Source: Lutjanus erythropterus
Taxonomy: Eukaryota > Chordata > Actinopteri > Lutjaniformes > Lutjanidae
Length of the DNA stretch: 64,000 nucleotides
Reading direction: 5' to 3'
NCBI GenBank assembly: GCA_020091685.1
Contig: CM034601.1
Span: forward strand, 2,294,920 to 2,358,919
Below the pieces are notes generated by a model. The model worked only from the letters and a program-made list of their open reading frames with translations. It was not told the origin of the DNA and did not search any database. Positions 33,715 to 45,004 of the stretch are shown piece by piece. Both the position numbers and the translations under genes were made by a program. Position 1 is the stretch's first letter. Each line of letters starts with the position of its first letter.

Positions 33715-34865
33715 CCTGGAGTTTTGGACTTCTCAGTTTGATTGGAACCAAAATTACAGGTGTGAAACCTCCCCCAGACCATGGTCTGTACCAAACAGCC
33801 AAACCCTGATCTGACCAAAAGCTCTGTTCTTAGTTTATCTTGGGAGGCAGCTGGATTCACGAGATCACACAAGAAGCCATCTTGCCAGGCTCCAAGCTGT
33901 GTGTTTGTGTCTGTACCACAGATGGCGCAATTGTCCTCAGAGGGACGACTGGCAGCTACAGGCGTGGTTTTAGATGCCCCCGACAGCAAGAAGCATCCAA
34001 GGAAACGACTCATCTCAAACAAACAATTGCGGCTCCTGAAGAGGTTAGCGTAGATACTGTGATGGCATCAGTTATATCAGAACTGGAGAGAAGAGCAAAG
34101 AACGACACGACAAGTTTTTATCAACGGAAAAAAAAAAATCACTCTTCTTCCCGAAGGCTTCGGTTTCGGTTCGGTGAGTTGATCTGATTAGCAGAAGTTA
34201 GCCTGTGTTAGATGTGACAAATGGTTCATCCAATCATCTGCCAGGGGATTTCTTGAAAGTGCCTGCCCTTTTCTAAACAGTTTCTATGGACGGCTTCACA
34301 GATGGTTCTGTGTTACAAACCATCTGGTGTTTCAGGTTAGTTCTTATTTCCAATCAAACTGAATCACTGTTCAGTTTGTTGCAAGTGTAAGAACATTTTT
34401 TTTGGGATGGTTTAAACTAATTGGACTTATTGCAGGAAGTTCTGGCAGGATGTCCTACAGGAAAAAGGTACAACGCAACAAAATGAGCTGCAGCTGCAGA
34501 TGGGAAGAGGAGGAGACCAAATGTTTGATTGACATTTGGTCTGATGAAAGAAACAGCTGGGAAAAAAATCAAAGATTCTGACACTTTTTAATTTTTTCAC
34601 AAGTGGATGAGAGAGAATAACACAGTGACGTCAGACATACGCCCGTCTACAAAACAGCTAATTACAAGCATAGAGAGATGCAGCTCACGAGTGATGATGA
34701 CAGGATGTATGCCATGTGTAGTTCTTTAATGCATTTGCATAATTGCAATGCGAACCCAAAAGCAACCAGATCAAATATTTACAATGTGAGAAAAACCTCA
34801 ATCTTGGTTTGGACTTTCAGGTGTGACAAGACTCTTAGTCTGGTGTCACCATCAGGTCAAAAGAC
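33715..34865 (+). mobile_element. Harbinger-like transposon remnant
   Basis: Bounded by 'aaaattacaggtgtgaaacc' on the left and 'ggtttggactttcaggtgtg' on the right, phrases typical of Harbinger-type ends in fish. Inside is a Myb/SANT-like coding remnant (34483-34581), the accessory DNA-binding protein of such elements. No nuclease open frame remains. Exact termini and target duplication were not resolved. Confidence 0.45.
34483..34581 (+). pseudogene. Myb/SANT-like DNA-binding protein remnant (Harbinger accessory protein)
   Basis: Frame ATG 34483 to TGA 34579-34581, 32 residues. It contains RWEEEETKCLIDIWSDE, which has the W-x(4)-E-x(3)-LI-x-IW-x-DE pattern of helix 1 of the Myb/SANT-like domain carried by fish Harbinger elements. 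The frame then breaks, whereas the domain normally spans about 80-90 residues. In life this protein helps the transposase recognise element ends. This copy cannot do so. Assignment is from motif shape only. Confidence 0.55.
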
Positions 34866-35299
34866 TCCTTGAAAGGGAGACGACAGAGTTAAAAATATAC
34901 CCAGTTTGCATCAAAATAGAATAATATACATATATATTTTATTGTGGGTTATTTACCCAAAATTAATATAATTATTTTGATCCAGTGTTGGACACTGAAA
35001 ACTCCAGTTTCACCATAAAACTGTCACAAAAGACTAGTTGTACGCTTGTTGATTTATGAAATTCAAAACTACAAAGGATAATTTGCTATGACCATGGCAA
35101 ACTTTTCTGCTTTTCCCCTCTAATTTGTTATTTTCTCTGCTTCATTGCTGAGACACGCACCACATCTGACAGAAATACACACATAGTCATTAGAAAAGGA
35201 AGTGTGGGATCTGGATTAACCATGGCAGTGAAACAACGGTGAGTCACGCAACTGTGGTGTAGTTTTTATAGTTGTAGTAGTGGGAAACCACTGTTATTT

Positions 35300-35585
35300 C
35301 AGCCAAATATTGCTCTCTCCAAACCAACCAAACTCCATTGGTGAAATCGATAATTTTACCTCGCAGAGAAGGGAGTTGCTGGTCTACTGCTGCATTGATC
35401 GATTGGCTTGTTTGTGTTCGTGTGTGACTTCAGTGAATCCAAACTAACCCTTTAAAACACAGAAATCAAACAAAACAACACAAAGGAACCAATTCTGGCA
35501 GCAGTAGACCTGTTTTCTGCAAGATAAAATGACAGATTTTGCCTATGAAGTTTGGTTAGTTTGGAGAGAACGCTATACTATAGCA
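35300..35585. mobile_element. hairpin element (CCAAACCAACC family), copy 3
   Basis: Left 'ctctccaaaccaaccaaact', 'ggagttgctggtctactgct'. Right 'ggcagcagtagacctgtttt', 'gtttggttagtttggagaga'. Clear inverted halves about 75 bp apart. Confidence 0.75.
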
Positions 35586-35944
35586 TGCACCTTAAATGGT
35601 TTTGATTAATTTATTTACTTTTCCTTTAAGGTATCTGTATGTAGGGATTTTTTTAATCATAGACACACAGGAAAGGCCAGTCGTCTCAGTTTGTTACATT
35701 ATACTGTCAGAAATGAACAGAGATATCTAAAAAGTGAGTGTGCAATAGATAAAAGAGGAAGTAAAGACAGCGAGGAAAGCAGATAGAGACGAGGAGATGC
35801 GGGGTGGGGAGGGTCTAACTGTCAGTATTTGGGTTTGTTCATCACGAGTGTCCTCTCCTCCATGTTTCCATTCATAGAAACATTTTCCTCTCTCTCTCCC
35901 CCCACCACTGGCTGCCCTGTGGGGGTGGATGCTGAGCCGGGGAG

Positions 35945-36135
35945 CTCTGATTGGCTGCAGGTCACACAGGAGAACACGCGGCGCACCAATGACAGCTCCC
36001 CGTGGCTCGTGCATCACAGTGAGGTCATGTGGAGCGGAGGAGGATTAAAGGGGAGCTTAATCTCAGTTCACACCATCACACTGCAACAACACAACTGACT
36101 GGATATAAAAGACACTGCCACTGGTTTATCTGGTT
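35945..36135 (+). promoter_or_regulatory. promoter-like segment (CCAAT boxes and TATA box)
   Basis: An inverted CCAAT (gattggctg, about 35950) and a direct CCAAT (caccaatgac, about 35985) lie in a locally GC-rich stretch, followed by 'ggatataaaagac' near 36100. Spacing suits a plus-strand TATA promoter with a start near 36130. No exon of a known gene follows, so it may be fortuitous or drive an unannotated transcript. Confidence 0.25.
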
Positions 36136-36989
36136 CAACTGGTCATCAAAATCATGCGTCCATAGTCCTGTTTTGTGTTCTGAGGTTTTTCCCTGTTTAT
36201 CTCTTCGTTGTAATGACATGTGAGCCATGTTTCACTGTGAATATGTGCACATGCACACCCACACACAGCTCAAATCACCCAAAACTACAAGAAGAGACTC
36301 GTCTCCGACAGTCTCAACAAAATCTGAGCAATAATTCTTCTGCTGATTGTACAGATGTTCCTGTTATTTTGTCGATCACCTGTACGCTGCTCATGACTGG
36401 TGACCTTGACATTTTGTAAAGGACAAACTGGTTTATATTCTATATTTATTTATGTATATTATAGGAACATCTACATGCTAAAGAGGTAACATCTTTGCAC
36501 TTTGGACAGTTACATCACCTGCAGTCATTAAAGGACCAAGTGAGCTTTCAGATTGCAAACACCTCGTCCCACACTCCCCTTCAAAGGTTACCTGTAGAGC
36601 CAATTTATTTATTTTTTTATTGATATTTTAACAGGACAACGAGACAAACCAGATGTTATGATACACGAAATTACATTTTTTTGTTTGTTTTAAGAAAGAA
36701 GAAGAAAACTGAAACAAACAATATTATATCAAAGTAAAGGGAGTGTACCAGACCTAAAGCCATAAACACAGATATTTCTCTCTCAGCTGCACACAATAAT
36801 ATAGTCCCAATATGTGACGTACACGTGGACAGAATAGCACTCCATTACAGAAAAAACAAACAAACCACAAAATAATACAAAATAATACCAGTTACATCTG
36901 AAACTACCAGTTCATTGTACCAGGTGGCAGTACAAATTTAGTCAGACATTTACTGTATTAAGGCCAGAAAGGAGCCCCACACAGTGTTT

Positions 36990-37212
36990 AGTTTGTCCGT
37001 TCTGGGCTACTGTAGAAACATGGCGGCCTCTGAAGAGGATCTACACACTCTTTAGACATAAACGGCTCGTTGTGAAGTTATAAAAACACATCAGTTCTTA
37101 TTTTCAGGTGATTATATACTAAACACTAAACATTCTGATGAATATTTTATTCAGTTTCTGCCATATGCTGCCAACAGATCTTAAAATAAATCGTACACAA
37201 CAAACCTTTAAG
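36990..37212 (+). repeat. dispersed 'AACATGGCGGCC' repeat
   Basis: 'tgtagaaacatggcggcctc', 'cttattttcaggtgattata' and 'ccatatgctgccaacagatc' in this order form a repeat common in teleost genomes (from general knowledge). It ends near 'acaacaaacctttaa'. Non-coding. Confidence 0.5.
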
Positions 37213-37650
37213 ACCGGGTTGCACCAACCAAGATTAATTTAACCTGAAATCAGAGTTTAGAAAAACTAGATTTAAAATGACTAAACCCAGATTTGAAATT
37301 AAGCAAAACTCTGTTTGACAATTTAAAACTAATCTCTCTTTAGTAAATTCAAGTTTAGTGATGTGAACTGAAATTAAACTGAGCTTAGTCAATATGGAGA
37401 GGCTTGTTTACCCAAATTAAAATAACTGCTAACTTTTGGTTGTATTGAGATATATGAAACTGAAAAAATCACCATGAGAGTTAGAAACAAAGTGTGTGTT
37501 TTTGAAGGAAGACGAGAAAAATGGTTGAGATTTACGATGTTTCTAATTCCGCCAGACTGACGGTACAGAAGTGTTGTTTTGTTCTTCTTCATTATTCACA
37601 TGATTATTATTAGATTATCACTTATTTCCTGATGTTGCTGTCATTTTCAA

Positions 37651-38397
37651 CAGTGGTGACAGAGTACTGAAAATCTGTACTCAAGTACAGGTACTGTAGC
37701 ATTAGTAAAATATTACTCCATTACAAGTAAAAGTATTAGTGTTAGAAATATACTTCAGTAAAAATACAAAGTGTTTGTTGCAAAAACTACTCAGAGTATT
37801 AGTTTCTTCTTAACCATTGATGCTACAGTCACCTCTCCAAACTAAGGTTACAAATTTTGTGCTTTTTCCTGAACCAATAGTTGAAACCGCTAACAATCGA
37901 TTAATCAATAATAATTAAGATCATAAGATCATTTTCAAAAATATTTTTGTCATTTTTTTCTCATTTAAAGTCAAAGTTTAATTTTCAGACAAAATAAAGT
38001 CAAATGAGCTGCAGTTGCTGCCATTGATTAAATATCCATGGATACATTTTTAATTGGTTAAATTCTTAATGGCAGTTAATCAATTAATGATTGATCACTA
38101 ACATCCTTACTCTAAACTTGTGCTTATGGAGCATTTGGTTTTGTTTTTTGTTTGTGTGTCCTGGTTTTCATTGGTCCGTTCGTGATCAGATCACCTGATT
38201 GGCTCCTAAAATGCAGATGAAAGGTTGTTCAAATTGTACTCAGTACTCGATTTTAAAAGTAACTTTAAAAGTAGATTACATCTTATGAGTACAAGCAAAA
38301 GTAGCAGACTTGGAAATCCACTCATAAAAGTATAAGTACCCAGAGAACTACTTAATTACAGTAATTTGAGTATTTGTAATTAGTTACTTCCACCCCT
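37651..38397 (+). mobile_element. 'GTACTCAAGTAC' MITE-like element with imperfect inverted ends
   Basis: Left end 'cagtggtgacagagtactga'. The right end 'ttagttacttccacccctgg' is roughly its inverse complement. Inner phrases 'aattgtactcagtactcgat' and 'acaagtaaaagtatt' recur in the shorter copy at 45898-46160. Non-coding. Contains another repeat (37875-38105). Confidence 0.6.
37875..38105 (+). repeat. 'CGATTAATCG' repeat nested in the preceding element
   Basis: 'acaatcgattaatcaataat' through 'aatcaattaatgattgatca'. The same family lies at 46195-46560 and elsewhere. It is absent from the 45898 copy of the host element, which indicates later insertion. Confidence 0.5.
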
Positions 38398-39011
38398 GGT
38401 TTTTGGGTTTATTTTTGTTTTATTTATAAATTCTTTTTCATTTTCTTTCCTTCTTTACTCTCTTTAATTCTCTATGTATATTAAATCTCCAAAAAGTACA
38501 AATAAACTAATAATGTAATAATAATGATCACAATGAGATATTTTTTAAAAATTGTTCAGCCCTATTTGACTAACATTTTAAATTTACACTGAATTAAAAT
38601 AGAAAACAGCCAAAAATCACACGACACCAGAGTGTAGTTGGTTTATTTAACTTAAGTCGATTATCAGAACAGCTGCTGATTATTTCTCTTTATAAATGGA
38701 CTACCTGTAACATTTTCCCTTCCTGCCTGGTTTATATTTTCCTTGGCCACAGCTCTGACTGTCGATACAGCAGCGCTGGGAGTTGGATATAGCGGTATGC
38801 TTGAGTCAGAGGTGATTACTGTCTTCTCCCGTGGTCTTTACCACAGTCTGGTGTTGCTTTTGTTCTCTGGTGTGGTCTCTGCTGCGGCTGTGTTTAGCTA
38901 CAATCGTGCAGGGAGCTCTGACAGGCTGCTCGCTGTGATAAAACTGGAGAGCTCTGAGTGTATGTGTTAGCAGATGACTCATACATGCAGCCATGTTTTT
39001 TTTTGTTTGTT

Positions 39012-39043
<32 letters not shown>
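39012..39043 (+). repeat. poly(T) run
   Basis: About 31 consecutive T. It gives Phe- or Lys-rich frames on either strand that are artefacts. Confidence 0.95.
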
Positions 39044-39046
<3 letters not shown>

Positions 39047-39107
39047 ATTGCTTTCTACAAGCTCTCTCTTTTCTACAGAATTAGCCCCGGAGTGGAGCAA
39101 CAAGGTT

Positions 39108-39121
39108 GTCTCCATAGCAAC
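39108..39121 (+). promoter_or_regulatory. RFX X-box-like site
   Basis: GTCTCCATAGCAAC fits the RFX X-box consensus GTHNYYATRRNAAC at every position. A weaker half-site (gttgccaaac) follows about 45 bp downstream. It lies about 520 bp upstream of a signal-peptide-like frame at 39644. Occupancy unknown. Confidence 0.3.
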
Positions 39122-39643
39122 ACAGAAGCAAGTGACTGACAGTCAATGGTGTCAGTTGTCCTGTTGCCAAACCCACAGAACGAGCTCGCACTTCATTATT
39201 CTAAATATTGAACCTTTTCTGTGCCAAATGGAGGTGAGAGTGAAGCTCCACTGGAACGCACGCCGCTCTATTGATACGTTTTGGGCACCGGTCCCTTCTG
39301 CAGCACCAGGCGGGCATTCCTCGTACTAAAACCAGAAAGACGGCGCAGCCTCTTCTAGGAACGCACAGGAGAAAATCCTCCGGCTATTTCCAGCCTCACA
39401 TGTTGTTTATTTAATCCAGTTTTCCAAAAATGTGGTCATGAGAACATCTGAATTCAGCGAGTTTCTGACAACTACTGTTATGTGAACACAGTATTCTCGA
39501 GAGGGCATAGCAGGATTACATAACACAAAGAGCGCCAGCCAGGCAGTAACCCTTAAATCATAGCGTTTTACTGCCGCTTCTCCCTTAAGATGGCTTTCAA
39601 GTGACTTTGATGAATTAATTTGTCTCCTCAGTCCACACACACC

Positions 39644-39686
39644 ATGTGGCGCTTTAGTCTGTTGCTCGGCTCTCTGGCATCTAACG
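39644..39686 (+). CDS. possible first coding exon with signal-peptide-like start
   Basis: ATG in a fair context (acaccATGt) encodes MWRFSLLLGSLASN, a short basic-then-hydrophobic stretch like the start of a secretory signal. It is followed by G|GTGAGT, a perfect splice donor in phase 1. If unspliced, the frame stops after 32 residues. The next exon-like segment (40924) cannot be joined directly, as phase 1 into it gives an early stop. Not recognised. Could be chance. Confidence 0.15.
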
Positions 39687-40084
39687 GTGAGTGGCAGGAA
39701 TCCACTGATGCTGCGTCTGAACGGCTGGAGATCAAAAAATGAGTCTTTATTGCATCTTTAAGGGAAAAAAAACATTTGTTATTCCTTTTCCATTCAGAAT
39801 TTTTCATGCAATAGAATAAAAAAATAACTGTGATAAAAATGTAGTGAATTATTCAACTATTGTCCCTCAGTAGGATTTTCAAACTTCTATATGAAACAGG
39901 TTCTCAAATAGGGGCCCGTGGCCCTCTGACTTCCATACCCAAAACCCTTTGGTTCCTACTGAATATTTTGTTTAATTTTTACAAGATCCTGTAATTTCCT
40001 AAAACAACAGGGCTAAAACAGGTTAAACAATGTTGCATAGTTTGGGGGCTAGTTTCAGCCATGGGTTTTAAAGAGAGAATGCAG

Positions 40085-40440
40085 ATTATTTGAAGAAGGC
40101 TTGTATGAGGTACCACTTTACCTTGCTGTTAGATGGACTATTCTGATGCAAAATAGCTGTTATATAAGCCAAATATCACTCTCTCTACACCAACCAGACT
40201 CCTTTGGCAAAAACTGTAATTTTACCTCACAGAACACACAGTCGTTGGTCTACTGCTGCCTCGATATGTCCTTCTGTTTGTGTTATTTATATTCAATTTT
40301 CCAAAGTCACACAATAACATAAGCAAAATAACAGATTGAGGCAGCGGTAGAAGAACAAATCCCATGTTGTGCAAGGTAAAATGACTGTTTTTGCCAAAGG
40401 AGTCTGGTTAAGAGAGTGCGAGCAAAATTTGGTTTATACA
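40085..40440. mobile_element. hairpin element (CCAAACCAACC family), copy 4
   Basis: Left 'taccactttaccttgctgtt', 'accaaccagactcctttggc', 'gtaattttacctcacagaac'. The right part is mirrored, 'caaggtaaaatgactgtttt' and 'ccaaaggagtctggttaaga'. Sits head-to-tail with copy 5. Confidence 0.7.
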
Positions 40441-40459
40441 ACAGTGGTTTTCCAGTTTA

Positions 40460-40815
40460 AGTGTACAAACTATTTAGATTATTTTCACTGCCTTACCTTG
40501 CTGTCACACAGCCTTTTTGAACAGGAAACGGCAGTTTTATAAGCCTGACATTTTCTCTCTCTCTAAACCAACCAGACTCCATTGGTGAAACCAATCATTT
40601 TACCTCGCAGAACACGGGAGTTGTTGATCTACTGCTGCCTTGATTGGTTAGTTTGTTTGTGTCATTATGTGACTTTGGTGTTTTCAAAGTTTACTTCAGA
40701 TTCACCTGAGTCGCACAATAACACAAACAAACTAATCGATCGAGGCAGCAGTAGGCTAGCGACTCCTGTATTCTGTGAGGTAAAATCATTGTTTTTATTA
40801 ATGGAGTCACTTCAC
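40460..40815. mobile_element. hairpin element (CCAAACCAACC family), copy 5
   Basis: Same order as copy 4, starting 'tttcactgccttaccttgct' and with mirrored halves around 'agattcacctgagtcgcaca'. Follows copy 4 after a few tens of bases. Confidence 0.7.
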
Positions 40816-40923
40816 TATGAAACCTGCTACAAGAGGGAGGAGGGGTGCAGTTTGAAAAAGAAGGGATACTTTTGTATTTAAGTTTGGAATAATACTAATC
40901 AAAATTTGCGCTTTTATTTGCAG

Positions 40924-40986
40924 GACAACGACTCGTTTGAGGCGGCCAGAGGGAACAAGCTCAACATATTCCAAAAGAGAGGCAAG
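40924..40986 (+). CDS. orphan exon-like segment (63 nt), gene unknown
   Basis: A strong acceptor (cttttatttgcag) and a perfect donor (AAG|GTAAGT) bound 63 nt that are open in phase 0: DNDSFEAARGNKLNIFQKRG plus K. A second open phase exists but gives less protein-like sequence. I cannot assign it to a known family. It would be a symmetric phase-0 exon of a plus-strand gene lying inside the inferred ppm1e intron. Supporting neighbours were not found. Confidence 0.3.
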
Positions 40987-43560
40987 GTAAGTTAAAATGT
41001 GTTCATATAGAGCGGCTAAAAGGAATTAATCTGAGATGTTCGATACTAAAAGGTCTGATGGAGATATACAATTGACTGTGGTAGAGACATACAGTATATT
41101 TATCTTGTGGCTGATTAAAATAATCTGAGAGGATGGTAATGGTCGGGGTAAAGATCAGGAAGTGGTCTGGTCAGGGTTTGACACAAAAGAACTCGGTTAA
41201 AGTCATGGAAATATCGCAATTTGGATTGAAATTATTACTTTGTTAAAGGTACAATGAGTAAGATTTGTCCAAGCTGTTTGTAAACGCACCAGAAAGATAG
41301 TTTGTTTTTGTGTCTCATTCCCAGGTTGTCAGATACTTTTGTTTGAGGGCAGGGTCTCTGCTGTTAAACCCACCACCACACACTTCTAGTGGGTCATAAA
41401 TGATGACTGAAAGGGATCATTATATGAGTCTATGCATTGATTTTTTTTTTTTTATTTCTTTTAGGAAAATGTGACATATTATGGGAGGGGAGCTTTGCCA
41501 TTGTGGTTACAATAATAAAGATCTGGTAAAGGTTACAACTATAGTACGTTAAAATAGCAGCTTCACAATTATTTTGAGGCTACACTGACTTCTAATAGGG
41601 TGAATAGTGCCTCTGTCTTTCCCACTTTGCACGCTGCATGCTTTTTCTCTCACTATGTAACGCTGGCGGCCGCGTTGTGACAAGTGTGTAACACTTTAAG
41701 TCACACAACACCAACTCTGTCAGTAGCTTAAGTGAAACTGGATCATACTTGATGGAGAAAATGCTCTCTGGTTTTCCCTCTGATGTCAACTCTCTCTAAT
41801 TTACAGTTTCCTGATAATAAGTGAAGTAAACAGCTGCTAAATGTAGCGGCTATTCGTTTGTTAGCTTAGCCGCGTTGCTCTGACTTTGAGCTCAGAGTGA
41901 TGTGGGAGCGTTGGTGTTTACACGAGTAGCACAGGAGTTTTGGACCACCGGGAGGAGGAGGTTTTCAGGCCTAGGGAGGCGGGGTCGCTGCCAGAGAGAA
42001 GAGGTGAGGGCAATAATTGATCCTTGGATACACTGTGAGGTTGCTGTTGTTGTTTCACAACTCAAGAGCACACGTGTGATGAATGGATTAAACTCTGTCT
42101 TCATCTGCTTTAATGTAAGCTGTGAACGTTAGCATGTATGGCTAACTAATGCTAGCTTTAACTTTACCTCCAGTCAAACTTGTTAGATCCCACTGCATCT
42201 GCATTTGTTCTGTGTTGGTTTGAGGAGGAGGATGTGGGCTGATGAAGAATCAAAGTGGGTCAATGACGGTGCATCTCTCTCTGGCTCGCTGTCTCAGGTC
42301 TAAGTTGAGTTAGCTTAGCTCTTATCCCGGCTGTCTTCCGTGATCACTGGGTGACCCGTCTCAAGCTCGAGTCCCTGCGCTTCCTTTTCCCACGTTAATG
42401 AGTGTATCTCTGTCATCTATCATGTAGATATACCTGCTGTATTTCACCAGCCGACCAATGGTTGCTGAGATATAAGCTAGCTTTAGCCTCAGTCTGTTAG
42501 CATCAATGTTATATCATGTAGGCAACTGCTAGCTAACTTTACATAAACACTTTAAAGGGACTTTTGCTTTAAAATGTGTCAGATGGAAACATTAAAACAT
42601 CAGCTAGAGACTTCTCAGCTGATTCAAGGACTTAGCATTAGCATTAGCTTACATCAGCCAGCTACATGTATGAAATCTGCTTGTGAGTCATTATTTTAGC
42701 AAAAAATCCACCACAGTCAGCAATAAATGAGAATCTGCTTCTGTTTACTTCTCCAAGGATTCAAAGGCCTCGTGTTTCAACAATTACTGCCAGTTTCGAT
42801 GTGTAATCTGCCACCGTTATCACTGTAAACTGCATAAATGCAGTGCGAGAATGGAAAGTTTGGCGGGCATAGCAACAGTAACTAAGGAGGGCGGGGCTAA
42901 GCAGAGGGTCAATTGTAACTGGAAGAGGGCGATGAAAAATCAAAGTCTCGCTGGAACATCAGATTTGTTTCATAATTATTGAGACAGATAAACGTGATGA
43001 AACTGCCCCTGCACAACTTCAGAAATGAGTCCCGTCCATTTTTCTGTCTTTGTGCGTTCACAGAGTTTTGTGCATCCGGCAGCAGCAGGACGGTGTATGT
43101 GGGACTGACTCACAATAAACTACAGTGTGTGTGTTCATGGTAATGAAGGAACAAGTCACCCAGTGCAACAGTGTGGCTCACTGATGTGCTTTTTGGACAA
43201 CAATGGAGCTCTGTGGCTCAGAGGAACCAGGCTTTGGCTGCACAGATGATTCTTGTTAGTTGCATCAACTCATTGTTGGTTTTATTCTTTTCACTGGATT
43301 TGTCGTCAATAAGAAAAATATCATGAGACGACTTCTTTAGTAACAACACCTCCAGAGATGTTTTCATACAGATTCTACTGTAGACTCAGTAGAGCTGCTG
43401 TTAATGTTCTATCAACACAAAAACACTGTACTTCAATATGAATAAGCCTTGACTTTTATTGCATGATCGTGGAACAAACACGGTTCTGCACAGATGTGTT
43501 TTCTCACCGACCATATTATAAGACGAGTTCATCCACAGTAAACAGGAAAAATCTGCACGC
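40987..43560. other. no gene recognised; dispersed repeats
   Basis: Contains the 42868-42915 block shared with 10735-10800 and TAGC-rich words near 42120-42670. No frame stands out. Confidence 0.4.
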
Positions 43561-43564
43561 ACTC

Positions 43565-44165
43565 TGAGAAGCAAGGGTTCTGTCTGAAGGGCTGAGGTTC
43601 TACCCAGAACCATTTGCTTCTGAAGAACCCCTTTTTAAGGAAAGGGTTTGTCAAAGGTTCTTTGTAAGGCCTCTTAATTCACTTAAGAACCCTTTTCATC
43701 CAGAGAACCTTCTTGGAAAAAAGAGTTCTTTAAGGAATGTTGTTCTTTGTACAATAAATAGAACCTTCTGGGTGGGTTCCAGCCAAAACCCTTGGAATAC
43801 AAAAAGGTTCCCAGTGTAACCCCCTGAGTGTGTACTAGATAGAACCCTTAGCATACAAAAGGATTCTTGGTAGAACCCCCTGTGTCAGTTCTAGATAAAA
43901 CCCTTGGAATATAAAAAGGTTTACAGTAGAACCCTCTGTGTGGGTTCTTGTTAGCACCCTTAGAGAAGGGAAAGGTTCTGGATAGAACCTCTAAAAAGGG
44001 GTTCTGGGTGAAACCTCTCACAGATTATTCTAGGTGTGACCCTTTATCTTGGTTCTACATATAACTCTCTTAAAGTTTTCTGAGTGGAACCTTTCTAAAA
44101 GGTTGTATCTAGAACCAAAAACGGTTCTCCCACGGGGGCAGGCCTAAGAACCGTTTATGGTTCTA
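43565..44165 (+). repeat. AGAACC/GGTTCT-rich array, copy 1
   Basis: Imperfect tandem units of about 45-65 bp. Each has 'aacccttggaatayaaaaagg', 'ttcykggtagaaccccctg' and 'tgtgggttctagataa'. The opening 'aagggttctgtctgaagggc' and closing 'ttctagttatcacctttatt' also match the array at 53008, so both derive from one ancestral element. Confidence 0.8.
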
Positions 44166-45004
44166 GTTATCACCTTTATTTGTCAGCGTGCAGCGTGGAG
44201 AGGCGACAGCTGAAGACAACAGCAGAAGTCAACAGAAAGCGAGTTCTGTGTTCTGCCCTCTCAGTGGTTCTACCTCCTAACCTAAAGTACACCTCTGGAT
44301 GTTTTCGGCGCTCTGCTGATGTAACACTGTGCATTTCAAACAGGGTGGAAATGATGGAGCGACTGTGACTGCAGACGTCACAGAGTGCCGCTCTGTGCAT
44401 TTGCAACGCCGCGTTCCACTTACGATGAAGTGCACAATGTCGGCTGCAGAGAAGCGTGTCTAACGTGTCATAAAATTAGAAAAAAAAAAAAAACCTCCAC
44501 GGCCCGCGAAGCAACCGATAACAACAACCTACAGTGCATCTGGGACCGTCGTGTAGGCAGCGAGTGCACTACTTCAACCAGACATGACAGTAAGTGGAGA
44601 GGTGACACGCGGCGGAGAGAATGAGGCGTAAAGCTCCATGTGTCGAGTATTTGAAGTGTGTATCTGTTTGTAGCCAGTCAGTTTCCAGATAAGCCTCCAG
44701 CCTGAGCTCAGGCTCCACAGATAGACGGAGGAACTTGCATGTAATTCCCTGTGAGGTTTTTGAGCAGGCCCAGTGCCGCTCTGCTCACAAAGCCTTAAGG
44801 CAGTATTATGTAATCCACCAGCTGGATCATTGGTGGATTGGTGAGAGCCTGTAGGGGAGCCACATCATGTCCTGACCTGAACCGTCTCTGGAGGCTCCTT
44901 TAATTGAGCCAATTTCACATAAACAATAGTGTTGTCTGTCTGAGCCATGTTACATCTGCAGCAGTTTAAATGTCTGCACTGATTTACTGATTCACACTAA
45001 AACT
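44166..45004. other. no gene recognised
   Basis: Moderately GC-rich at 44180-44640, with a poly(A) run near 44480. Several overlapping short frames, none with a domain. Confidence 0.4.
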
